From the NCBI GenBank assembly GCA_946621465.1, contig CAMOOO010000001.1, positions 510,386 to 574,385 on the forward strand: a stretch of 64,000 bases of DNA. Direction: 5' to 3'. Position numbers and translations under genes: made by a program. Within the stretch, counting starts at the first letter, position 1, and every line of letters begins with the position of its first letter. This DNA comes from an uncultured Clostridia bacterium. Its GTDB lineage: Bacteria; Bacillota; Clostridia; Christensenellales; DTU072. Of this stretch, positions 43,246-51,139 are shown piece by piece. The notes below the pieces were generated by a model, which worked only from the letters and a program-made list of their open reading frames with translations, ran no database searches and was not told where the DNA came from.

Positions 43246-44246
43246 CAGCCTTCCACCAAACCGACTTTTTTGTACACTTTAGCCAGCGTTCTGCGAGCAA
43301 TCGAGTGCGCTTTTTCCGCGCCGCTTCTTGCAATGGACATCAAATAGTCCTTGTTATTGAGAAGGTCGAGATACTTCTCACGAATGGGGCGCAGTTTTTC
43401 TACCACGGCTTCGCCTACCGCCGGTTTCAACTGGGCGTATCCTTTCCCTTCGTATTCGCTGACGATATCTTCTATCGTTCTGCCGGTAACAGCGGAAAAA
43501 ATGGTGAGTAGATTACTGACACCCGGTTTATTCTCTTCGTCATAGCGAATGGTCGCGTCGCAATCGGTGACCGCCCTTTTGAACTTACGCATAATGTCGT
43601 CGGGGGTATCAATAAGGCTGACGGTTGCGTTGACGTCGGGATCGGATTTACTCATCTTCTTCGTGGGATCCTGCAACGAGAATATTTTTGCACCCTGTTT
43701 CCCGATATAGGCTTCGGGAACGGTGAAGGTAGGACTGTATAAATTATTGAAACGGACAGCGAGATCTCTACTTAGTTCCAGATGTTGTTTTTGGTCTACG
43801 CCAACGGGAACGTAGTCTGCCTGGTAGAGCAAAATATCACTTGCCATAAGTACCGGATAGTCCAGTAGTCCCATGTTGATATTATCGGCGTGCTTTGCCG
43901 ATTTATCTTTAAACTGCGTCATGCGTTGGGCTTCTCCGATGTATGTAAAGCAATTGAGAATCCACGTCAGTTCCGCGTGTTCGGGAACGTGGGACTGGAA
44001 ATACATAATGCTCTTTTCCGGGTCTAAGCCGCAAGCTAAGTATTGTGCAAAGAAGGACATTGCTCTTTTCCTGTACTCCGCCGGGTTCTGGCGAACGGTC
44101 AGGGCGTGCAGGTCTGCTATGGCGAAGATGCTGTCGTACTCCTCGGAAAGTTTAATCCAATTCTGAATAGCACCGATATAGTTACCCAAAGTAATGCAAC
44201 CGGTTGGCTGAACAGCACTATAAACGATTTTTTTATCTCCTATCAT
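43245..44246 (-). CDS. trpS: Tryptophanyl-tRNA synthetase
   Basis: 333 aa, class I synthetase. PTGCITLGNYIGA stands for the HIGH region, VLMASDILLYQADYVPVGVDQKQHLEL is family-specific, and KKMSKSDPDVNATV is the KMSKS loop. Full length. The ATG overlaps the thrC stop by 4 nt and the stop overlaps the DUF5685 start. No tryptophan T-box is visible; the operon appears to be driven from upstream of thrC or earlier. Confidence 0.97.
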   Translation of the reverse strand: MIGDKKIVYSAVQPTGCITLGNYIGAIQNWIKLSEEYDSIFAIADLHALTVRQNPAEYRKRAMSFFAQYLACGLDPEKSIMYFQSHVPEHAELTWILNCFTYIGEAQRMTQFKDKSAKHADNINMGLLDYPVLMASDILLYQADYVPVGVDQKQHLELSRDLAVRFNNLYSPTFTVPEAYIGKQGAKIFSLQDPTKKMSKSDPDVNATVSLIDTPDDIMRKFKRAVTDCDATIRYDEENKPGVSNLLTIFSAVTGRTIEDIVSEYEGKGYAQLKPAVGEAVVEKLRPIREKYLDLLNNKDYLMSIARSGAEKAHSIARRTLAKVYKKVGLVEG

Positions 44247-45730
44247 TTTTTACCTCCGACAAAGGACAACACCGATACCGGTATATCCGCTTTGTCAACG
44301 ACTTTGTTATGTAGGATCGGTTTATCGTTCAGGCCTGCAATTGCCTCGGGTATCTCCGTAGAAGTCATTTTCGAGAGCCGTTTTGCGGCTTTTATCGGGT
44401 CTTTTTCCGTAACGTGGCAGGAGGCTTCTAGGACGCTCTGGGGGAATTTATAGGGGCTGGCGGTACTGACGACAACGGTGGGCGTAGTATCGTCGTACAC
44501 CTCGTCTAAATATTTAAAGAATGCAGTCACACCGACTGCCGTATGTGGGTCGAGAAGATAAGAGTAGTCATCGTAGAAGTTGTCGATGGTGTCCTTGGTC
44601 TCCCCTTCCGTACAGCTGTATCCCAAAAATTCGGGAGCTTTGTCGTAGAGGGTATCTTCGTCAACGTTATAAAAACCGAACTCCTTTAAGCGCGACATCA
44701 TATCTGAGATCTTTTTCGGGTCTCTGTCGACGATCTCGTAGACCAGACGTTCAAGATTGCTACTGACCAAGATGTCCATAGAAGGACTGATCGTTTTGTG
44801 GAACGGACGTTGAGCGTCGTATCTGCCGGTGGAGAAGAAATCGGTAAGCACGTCGTTTTCGTTGCTGGCAACGATGAGGTGTTGAACGGGAAGTCCCATT
44901 CGCTTTGCATAGTAGCCTGCGAGAATGTTGCCGAAATTGCCGCTGGGAACGACGAAATTAACGAGCTGTCCCAGCTCGATCTCCTCTGCGTTGAGAAGGT
45001 CGCAGTAGGTGGAAAAATAGTAGGCAATCTGCGGAACAAGTCTGCCGAAATTGATAGAGTTAGCACTGGAGAGGTCGTACCCTAGGTCCGAAAACTTTTT
45101 CTTCATTTCCGGATCGGAGAAGATTTTTTTGACAGCCGTTTGGGCATCGTCGAAATTACCGTTTACTCCGAGAACGTGAACGTTTTTCCCTTCTGTGGTT
45201 ATCATCTGTTTTTTCTGCATATCGCTGACACCTTCTGCCGGGTAAAGAACGGTTATTTCCACGCCGTCGACGTCTTTGAAACCTTCTAACGCGGCCTTGC
45301 CGGTGTCACCGCTGGTGGCGACGAGGATCTGTGTTTTTTTGTCGATCCCCAGCTTCTTTTTGCTACCGGTAAGTAGGTATGGCAGAACGGTCAGAGCTAT
45401 ATCTTTAAACGCCAAAGTCGGTCCATGCCACAGTTCAAGAAGATAGAGTCCATCGTCCACTTTGGTAACGGGTGCAGCCTCTCCGTCAAAACGCGCATAG
45501 GCCTTTTTAGTGATTTCCAGTAGCTCTTCGTAGGAAAAGTCCGTCAGATACTTGCTCATGACGTACGCTGACCGCTCCGGGTACTCCAAAGCAGCCATGT
45601 CCGCCAAATCGTCCAGGGATACTTCCGGAAAGATTTCCGGAACAAACAGTCCGCCGTCGTCGGCGAGACCTTTAACAATAGCTTCGGCCCCGCTGACCGG
45701 TCCGAATCCTCTCGTGCTGTAAAATTTCAT
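44243..45730 (-). CDS. thrC: Threonine synthase
   Basis: 495 aa. PLP enzyme converting O-phosphohomoserine to threonine. Pattern of the long (yeast/E. coli-type) form: MKFYSTRGFGPVSGAEAI, the PLP lysine in GPTLAFKDIALTVLPYLL, ATSGDTGKAALEGF and NINFGRLVPQ-like NSINFGRLVPQIAYYF. Starts after GAGGAAG. The 123-nt gap to the P-loop gene has no convincing promoter. It contains a TGCGGA/TCCGCA pair that could form a leader stem ending near the ribosome binding site. Confidence 0.96.
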   Translation of the reverse strand: MKFYSTRGFGPVSGAEAIVKGLADDGGLFVPEIFPEVSLDDLADMAALEYPERSAYVMSKYLTDFSYEELLEITKKAYARFDGEAAPVTKVDDGLYLLELWHGPTLAFKDIALTVLPYLLTGSKKKLGIDKKTQILVATSGDTGKAALEGFKDVDGVEITVLYPAEGVSDMQKKQMITTEGKNVHVLGVNGNFDDAQTAVKKIFSDPEMKKKFSDLGYDLSSANSINFGRLVPQIAYYFSTYCDLLNAEEIELGQLVNFVVPSGNFGNILAGYYAKRMGLPVQHLIVASNENDVLTDFFSTGRYDAQRPFHKTISPSMDILVSSNLERLVYEIVDRDPKKISDMMSRLKEFGFYNVDEDTLYDKAPEFLGYSCTEGETKDTIDNFYDDYSYLLDPHTAVGVTAFFKYLDEVYDDTTPTVVVSTASPYKFPQSVLEASCHVTEKDPIKAAKRLSKMTSTEIPEAIAGLNDKPILHNKVVDKADIPVSVLSFVGGKK

Positions 45731-45853
45731 ATTCTTCCTCGGGTGCGGATATCGCGCGTTTTACGACACAATCATTTATGAAAGTTTACGATCGAACCGA
45801 CCGCTATTTCCGCATCACTTTTTTATTGATAAATACTCTCTTCCTAAAAGAAA

Positions 45854-46270
45854 TTATTTGGCGTATTTTTTGATGAAGCCCGGGAGTTCTTCTTTTGCAC
45901 AGGAAATGGTCAGAATGAATTTGACCGAGGCTTTTTCGCCGATCGCGTCAAGCGCAAGGAAGAAATCTGCCATGACGGGGCTATCGATACCTACGCCGAG
46001 CATTTTATGAATACCGTCTACAAAGACGCTCTCGATATCATAATTCGTGCAGAGCATACCTTTGATAAAGCCGATAAGACGCTCGTAGTTGTTTACGCCC
46101 TCTTCGGTGATATCAACGAAACGAACGGTAGGTTTGATTTCCATTCTGTAACGGTCAGTCGTAGTCAGTACTACGGTGATGCCTTTGCCGGCAACAGCCG
46201 TTTCGTTCGCAAGGTCAATCATTTTTTTGGTCTTTCCGGACCCTTTCTCACCATCGATAATTTGAATCAT
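45854..46270 (-). CDS. Small P-loop ATPase
   Basis: 138 aa. Walker A GEKGSGKTK (7-15) at the N-terminus and a Walker B-like VFVDGIHK. No other domain. Such proteins are often annotated in Clostridia as PilT-like or simply ATP-binding, without functional support. The start lies 4 nt after the stop of the citrate-synthase-like gene. It may assist that enzyme or be independent; no evidence decides. Ends at KKYAK with no membrane segment. Confidence 0.72.
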   Translation of the reverse strand: MIQIIDGEKGSGKTKKMIDLANETAVAGKGITVVLTTTDRYRMEIKPTVRFVDITEEGVNNYERLIGFIKGMLCTNYDIESVFVDGIHKMLGVGIDSPVMADFFLALDAIGEKASVKFILTISCAKEELPGFIKKYAK

Positions 46271-46274
46271 TTTT

Positions 46275-47693
46275 TCAATTCTCCTTTTTGTGTTTTAAAT
46301 ATTTCAATTTTCTGTAAAATTCTATGTCAATCGACTTAATGATCTCTTTCATTTCGTAGTCGCTCATTGCAGTGGTTCTGCCCGTTGCGTATTCTTTGTC
46401 TACCAGTTCTTTGACCTGGGCGACGATAATATCTTTTTTGTCGATTTTATCCTCGTCGTCGAGATTAAAGTAAGCGTTGAACCAAAAAGCAATACCGGCA
46501 AGACCGCTGTGGCTGTCCACTGCCACCTGCACTTTACGGTTAAGTAAAGTCTCGGTGTCGAAAATGTTATAGATCTCTTCGTCTTTCAATAGTCCGTCGG
46601 CGTGGATACCGGCACGGGTGGTATTGAAGTTTTTACCGACGAAAGGCGTTTGCGGCGGTATTTCGTAGCCGATCTCCTTTTCAAAGTAATGGGCAATCTC
46701 GGTGATCATGGACAGATCCATTCCGTCCGTCGTTCCTTTGATTGAAGCGTATTCGATAACCATTGCCTCAAGCGGACAGTTCCCCGTTCTTTCTCCGATG
46801 CCGAGCAAGGAGCAGTTGACGGCGGATGCGCCGTAGAGCCATGAGGTCGTAGCGTTGACGACGGCTTTATAAAAGTCGTTATGTCCGTGCCACTCGATAA
46901 GTTCCGACGGGATGCCGGCATAGTGTCTTAAACCGTAAATAATACCCTGCACGCTACGAGGCAAAGATACGCCCGGATAGTTCAATCCGTATCCGAGAGT
47001 ATCGCAACAACGAATCTTTATGGGGATACCGCTTTCGTTCATCAGTTTTTTCAATTCCGAAGCAAATGGAAGTACGAACCCGTAGAAATCGGCGCGAGTG
47101 ATATCCTCGAAGTGGCATCTCGGACGAATACCGGCATCGAGCGCGGCTTTAATTATGCCTAAATATTTATCCAGCGCCTGACGACGGGTCAAATTCATCT
47201 TCTTAAATATGTGATAGTCCGAGCAGCTGACAAGGATACCCGTTTCTTTTACGTTCATTGCTTTTACCAAAGCAAAATCTTTTTCGTTAGCTCTGATCCA
47301 GCTGGTGACTTCGGGAAATTTCAGTCCCAGATCCTGACAGCGTTGGAGCGCTTCTTTGTCTTTTTCGCTGTACACGAAAAATTCGCTCTGACGGATGATA
47401 CCTTTGGGTCCGCCCAGTTTGGAGAGCATGGTAAACAAATCCACAATCTGATTAACTTCGTAGGGGGAACGGGATTGTTGTCCGTCGCGGAAAGTGGTAT
47501 CGGTAATCCAAATATCTTTGGGACAACCGAGGGGAACGCTACGGAAGTTGAATGCTACTTTCGGAATGGAGGTATAGTCAAAAAGGTTACGATAGAGTTG
47601 CGGTTCTTGAACGTCCTGCAATTCGTAATTGTAACTATGTACCTCTAAGATATTGTTCTTTCCGAGAAAGACTTCATTTGTGATATTATCCAT
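46275..47693 (-). CDS. Re-citrate synthase / isopropylmalate synthase-like enzyme
   Basis: 472 aa, DRE-TIM metallolyase superfamily. Catalytic loop ITDTTFRDGQQSRSP, substrate helix IRQSEFFVYSEKDKEAL, HFEDITRADFYGFV, metal ligands in WHGHNDFYKA, and GIGERTGNCPLEAMV. It lacks the LeuA regulatory domain. The overall sequence, including PQTPFVGKNFNTTRAGIHADG, is like the clostridial group that includes the Re-face citrate synthase of Clostridium kluyveri, as I recall it. A citrate synthase role would complement the aconitase-family hydratase in this window. Homocitrate or citramalate synthase are alternatives. Lies 8 nt downstream of prfA. Confidence 0.78.
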   Translation of the reverse strand: MDNITNEVFLGKNNILEVHSYNYELQDVQEPQLYRNLFDYTSIPKVAFNFRSVPLGCPKDIWITDTTFRDGQQSRSPYEVNQIVDLFTMLSKLGGPKGIIRQSEFFVYSEKDKEALQRCQDLGLKFPEVTSWIRANEKDFALVKAMNVKETGILVSCSDYHIFKKMNLTRRQALDKYLGIIKAALDAGIRPRCHFEDITRADFYGFVLPFASELKKLMNESGIPIKIRCCDTLGYGLNYPGVSLPRSVQGIIYGLRHYAGIPSELIEWHGHNDFYKAVVNATTSWLYGASAVNCSLLGIGERTGNCPLEAMVIEYASIKGTTDGMDLSMITEIAHYFEKEIGYEIPPQTPFVGKNFNTTRAGIHADGLLKDEEIYNIFDTETLLNRKVQVAVDSHSGLAGIAFWFNAYFNLDDEDKIDKKDIIVAQVKELVDKEYATGRTTAMSDYEMKEIIKSIDIEFYRKLKYLKHKKEN

Positions 47694-47701
47694 ATCTCCT
47701 C

Positions 47702-48769
47702 CTAATCAACCAGTTTACTGAGTTTGGCGTCTCTGTCTGCGACAGCCAGACTCTCAATCATTTCAAAAATCTCTCCGTCCAAAAAGGCAGGCAGTGAATA
47801 GATGGTTTTGCCGATACGGTGATCGGTCACTCTGCCCTGCGGATAGTTATAGGTACGGATACGTTCGCTGCGGTCGCCCGTTCCTATCTGCATATGTCTA
47901 TTCGCCGCGTACTCGCTGTCCTTTTGTCCCTGGTAGTAATCGTACAAGCGGCTTTTTAATACGTTCATCGCCTTTTCTTTATTTTTGAGCTGGCTCCTTT
48001 CGTCCTGGCAGGCTACGACGAGGTTAAGCGGCAGATAGGTGATCCTGACGGCGGAGCTGACTTTATTGACGTTCTGCCCACCGGCGCCACCGCTTCGATA
48101 GGTGTCGATCTTCAGATCCTTTTCGTTGATCTCGAAGTCCACTTCGTCCGCTTCCGGCAAGACGGCGACCGTTGCCGTCGAGGTGTGTACTCTGCCCTGC
48201 GATTCCGTCTCCGGAACACGTTGCACTCTATGGACGCCGCTCTCGTATTTCAGTTTACTGTACGCGCCCTGACCCTTTATCATATAGGTAGCCTCTTTCA
48301 GACCGCCCAGTTCCGTTTCGTTGACGTCAACGTCTTCCATTTTCCAACGCATACGCTCGGCAAAACGATGATACATTCTGGAAAGTTCCATTGCAAAGAG
48401 GGCTGCTTCGTCTCCGCCTGCTCCACCTCTGATCTCGATGATAACGTTCTTTTCGTCCATCGGGTCTTTGGGAAGAAGTAAAATTTTCATTTGTTTTACG
48501 TACTCTTCGCACTTGTCTTTCAATTCATAGTATTCCGCTTCGGCAATTTCTTTGATGTCGGGTTCTTCTCCGTTCATCATGTCTTTGCAGTCTTCCATTT
48601 CTTTGCAGGCTTTGAGATAGGAACGATACACCCCGATGACTTCTTCCAGTGCGGCATGCTCTTTGCAGAGCTTTTGCCATTCGTCGCGGCGTGCCACGAC
48701 GTCCGGGTCGGCAATGAGGCGTTCCAACTCCTCGTATCTCTTTTCCATGTATTCTAATCTTTCAAACAT
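47702..48769 (-). CDS. prfA: Peptide chain release factor 1
   Basis: 355 aa. The tripeptide anticodon of RF1 appears as PET in HRVQRVPETESQGRVHTS. The peptidyl-hydrolase GGQ appears in RSGGAGGQNVNKVSSAV. Coiled-coil domain 1 lies at the N-terminus. Terminates translation at UAA/UAG. Its Gln is the substrate of the PrmC encoded just upstream, 19 nt away. Confidence 0.97.
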   Translation of the reverse strand: MFERLEYMEKRYEELERLIADPDVVARRDEWQKLCKEHAALEEVIGVYRSYLKACKEMEDCKDMMNGEEPDIKEIAEAEYYELKDKCEEYVKQMKILLLPKDPMDEKNVIIEIRGGAGGDEAALFAMELSRMYHRFAERMRWKMEDVDVNETELGGLKEATYMIKGQGAYSKLKYESGVHRVQRVPETESQGRVHTSTATVAVLPEADEVDFEINEKDLKIDTYRSGGAGGQNVNKVSSAVRITYLPLNLVVACQDERSQLKNKEKAMNVLKSRLYDYYQGQKDSEYAANRHMQIGTGDRSERIRTYNYPQGRVTDHRIGKTIYSLPAFLDGEIFEMIESLAVADRDAKLSKLVD

Positions 48770-48788
48770 ACTATATCTATATTTATCC

Positions 48789-50666
48789 TTACTGATTATT
48801 ATTTTTGCGTGCGATAACGACGCGTTTAATGGGCGGATCGTTATAATCTTCTACCGTGGAAACGTCGTAACCGTCTTTTAATAGTTCCGCAACTTTATCC
48901 GCCTGCCCTATTCCTACTTCCAAAAGTAAAACGCCGTCTTCTTTTAAGTAGCTATTCGCCTGCCGGCAGATATCGCGATAGGCGTCCAACCCATCTGCGC
49001 CGCCATCCAGCGCAAGGCGCGGTTCATAGTCACGGACCGATTTATCCAGTTCGGCGATCTGTCCGCCGGGGATATAGGGCGGGTTGGCGGTAATTACGTC
49101 GAACACCTTTCCTTTATGCGGAGCGAAGAACGATCCCTGTTTAAAGGCAACTTCGGCGCCCAGGCGAGAAGCGTTCAGCTTGGCGACTTCGAGGGCTTCG
49201 GCTGAGATATCGGAAGCCGTCACGACGGCATCGGTCTCTTTGGCAATCGTTATTGCGACGCAACCGCTCCCGGTGCAGATATCCAAAACTTCCGCTCTTT
49301 CCTTTTCTTTAACAGTCTTTATTGCCTGTTCGGCAAGAATCTCGGTATCCTGCCTTGGAATAAGCACTCTTTGGTCGCATATAAAGTCGTAACCGTAAAA
49401 GCAAGCCGTTCCTAAAACGTACTGGACCGGCGCGCCCTTTTTACGACGTTGCGCGTACTCCACCGCACGGTCGGACTGATCTTTCGTTATCCTTTTTCCG
49501 TCATACAATTCCGTTCTGTTTTTTGAACCGGTAACGTACATGACGATCAATTCGGCATCCGTTTTATCCTCGATTATGCCCTGCAATTTTTTGACCAACC
49601 TTTCCGGAGTGGTAAAAAACTGAAATTTTTGCGTAGGTCTGTTCGGATCGGCTTCCAGAGCGATAACCTCGTTGAAAGCCGCGATAGCGACTTCTATCAT
49701 ATCATCTTCTGGCTCACGCGTCGTGAGTTTTTGTAAAAGCAGACCCGGTTTTTTGCAAGCGCGAGCGAATTTATTGTCGTATTTTGCAAACAACTTCAAA
49801 AATTCGTACGAAACACCGGCAACGATGGGGATTAAGGCGATCCTGACAAGCAGACGAACGACAATCTGCAAAATTCCGCTACTGACCGGAATGAGCATGT
49901 CGATAGGAAGAACGGTAAAGAACAGAATGGATACGACCATGACGATAAACATAAACGTCGTACCGCATCTGTCGTGCGCCGTAGTAAACTGCTGAGCGTT
50001 CTTCGCGTTCAATTCCAATCCGTGTTCATAACAGGATATGGTCTTATGCTCGGCGCCGTGATACATAAACAGACGCCTGATATCCTTCATTTTGGAAATC
50101 AAAGCGATATACGCAATGAAAATGGATACGCGAAGGGTCCCTGTGATAACGTTATAGAGGACGTTGTACCCGAAGTTCTGCCAAAAACTGTATTCCGCTG
50201 CGGAGATATCCTTGGCAAAGGGGCTATGGATACTCGGAAGTCCGGGTATCTGGAACACCCCCCAAGCAACGAGGTTGGGAATAACAACGAAAAGACCCAG
50301 ACTGAAAATAACTCCCAAAATAACGCCGATTGCCGTAATGACGTCCATGATATCGACTTTGAAAGTTTTGGAAAGCCATTTTTCAAACTTGGACGGTTCT
50401 TCGTCGTCATCGAATCCGAAGACTTCCGTCGAACGGGTTGTGGTACGCATACCGATCGCCAAAGAGCCGGCAAAATTGACAATCCCACGGAGAATGGGGA
50501 TCTTGGCGATCTTCTGTTTGGCGGGCGAACTCTCGAAACGTTCCGATTCTATCATGACGGAGCCGTCTTGAGCGCGAACGGCGATAGCCATGGCTTTTTG
50601 GCCACGCATCATAACACCGTCCAAAACCGCTTGCCCACCGATAGAGCATACACATTTTCGTTTCAA
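48789..50666 (-). CDS. DUF1385 membrane protein fused to PrmC methyltransferase
   Basis: 625 aa from the TTG at 50664-50666, which has GAGAGGT 9 nt upstream; the in-frame TTG at 50684 lies in the terminator T run. The first ~340 residues are DUF1385/YqhQ (SIGGQAVLDGVMMRG, several transmembrane helices, GAEHKTISCYEHG). The C-terminal ~280 residues are PrmC/HemK, the N5-glutamine methyltransferase of release factors: SAM loop VLDICTGSGCVAITIA and catalytic NPPY. No stop lies between the parts. The two genes are separate neighbours in many Clostridia. The fusion places PrmC at the membrane. prfA follows. Confidence 0.93.
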   Translation of the reverse strand: MKRKCVCSIGGQAVLDGVMMRGQKAMAIAVRAQDGSVMIESERFESSPAKQKIAKIPILRGIVNFAGSLAIGMRTTTRSTEVFGFDDDEEPSKFEKWLSKTFKVDIMDVITAIGVILGVIFSLGLFVVIPNLVAWGVFQIPGLPSIHSPFAKDISAAEYSFWQNFGYNVLYNVITGTLRVSIFIAYIALISKMKDIRRLFMYHGAEHKTISCYEHGLELNAKNAQQFTTAHDRCGTTFMFIVMVVSILFFTVLPIDMLIPVSSGILQIVVRLLVRIALIPIVAGVSYEFLKLFAKYDNKFARACKKPGLLLQKLTTREPEDDMIEVAIAAFNEVIALEADPNRPTQKFQFFTTPERLVKKLQGIIEDKTDAELIVMYVTGSKNRTELYDGKRITKDQSDRAVEYAQRRKKGAPVQYVLGTACFYGYDFICDQRVLIPRQDTEILAEQAIKTVKEKERAEVLDICTGSGCVAITIAKETDAVVTASDISAEALEVAKLNASRLGAEVAFKQGSFFAPHKGKVFDVITANPPYIPGGQIAELDKSVRDYEPRLALDGGADGLDAYRDICRQANSYLKEDGVLLLEVGIGQADKVAELLKDGYDVSTVEDYNDPPIKRVVIARKNNNQ

Positions 50667-50685
50667 ATCCGAAATACCTCTCAAT

Positions 50686-50714
50686 TAAAAAGAATATCCC
50701 TCGATCGGGATATT
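50686..50714 (-). terminator. Terminator between rpmE and DUF1385-PrmC
   Basis: On the minus strand, a perfect 8-bp stem AATATCCC / GGGATATT (50707-50714, 50693-50700) with a GATCGA loop is followed by CTTTTT, just before the GAGAGG site of the next gene. Confidence 0.78.
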
Positions 50715-50763
50715 GCCTTTTTGCCGATTCGATAAGGGGGTGCCCCTCTTACCCTGGTGGCAA
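50686..50763 (-). promoter_or_regulatory. Possible attenuator/riboswitch-like leader before DUF1385-PrmC
   Basis: The 138-nt gap after rpmE contains, on the minus strand, a GC-rich hairpin (50733-50751, TAAGAGGGG / CCCCCTTA) and a TTGCC (50759-50763) that can pair with either of two GGCAA copies (50713-50717, 50721-50725). It also contains an ATCGG (50724-50728) that can pair with CCGAT (50704-50708) inside the terminator stem. A terminator immediately precedes the ribosome binding site. Mutually exclusive pairings suggest conditional termination. No known riboswitch class recognised. Confidence 0.4.
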
Positions 50764-50804
50764 CTCCTTCTCGAACAATCTCTTACGTTAACGATGCAAC
50801 CGAA

Positions 50805-51020
50805 TTACTTTAAGGAGCTGGCGCCGAACTTCTTATTGAAGCGTTCAATTCTGCCGCCGCTTTGCGTGTTCTTAACCTTTCCGGTGTAGAAGGGATGACA
50901 TTGAGAGCAAATTTCTACTTTTAACGTCTCAACGTTTTTCGTGGTACCGATTTGGAATTTCGCGCCGCAGGCGCAGACTACGTCAACGATTTTGTAGTCG
51001 GGTTGAATATCTTTTTGCAT
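50805..51020 (-). CDS. rpmE: Ribosomal protein bL31, zinc type
   Basis: 71 aa. Zinc-ligand cysteines in VCACGAKF and ICSQCHPFYTGK (Cys pattern CxC...CxxC), the hallmark of the Zn-containing bL31; part of the large subunit and bridge to the small subunit. Has a perfect sigma-A promoter and a leader hairpin next to the ribosome binding site. It heads the operon with DUF1385-PrmC and prfA. Confidence 0.96.
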   Translation of the reverse strand: MQKDIQPDYKIVDVVCACGAKFQIGTTKNVETLKVEICSQCHPFYTGKVKNTQSGGRIERFNKKFGASSLK

Positions 51021-51038
51021 AATAACACCTCTTTCGTC

Positions 51039-51052
51039 TACGGTCTGCCGTA
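51039..51052 (-). promoter_or_regulatory. Leader hairpin before rpmE
   Basis: On the minus strand, TACGG-CAGA-CCGTA, a 5-bp stem 6 nt upstream of the GAGGTG site. Position suits autoregulation by bL31 (a Firmicute L31 leader class is known); identity not proven. Confidence 0.42.
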
Positions 51053-51069
51053 AACTGTGATTTTTTTAT

Positions 51070-51098
51070 ATTATAAAGTTTACCGTATATTTTGTCAA
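51070..51098 (-). promoter_or_regulatory. Consensus promoter of rpmE
   Basis: On the minus strand, TTGACA (51093-51098), a 17-nt spacer and TATAAT (51070-51075). Both boxes perfect. Confidence 0.8.
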
Positions 51099-51124
51099 AC
51101 GAAAATGAAACATTTTATTTATTT

Positions 51125-51139
51125 ATCATAAAATATGAT
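51125..51139. promoter_or_regulatory. Perfect palindrome directly before the murC ATG
   Basis: ATCATA-AAA-TATGAT ends one base before the ATG at 51140. It occupies the place where a ribosome binding site would be expected. It may be an operator or part of an AT-rich promoter. Confidence 0.3.

Noticed and set aside
44247..45853. T-box leaders for thrC, trpS or proS
   Set aside because: No AGGGTGG-type antiterminator box or specifier structure is visible; trpS overlaps thrC directly, and proS follows another gene by 19 nt.
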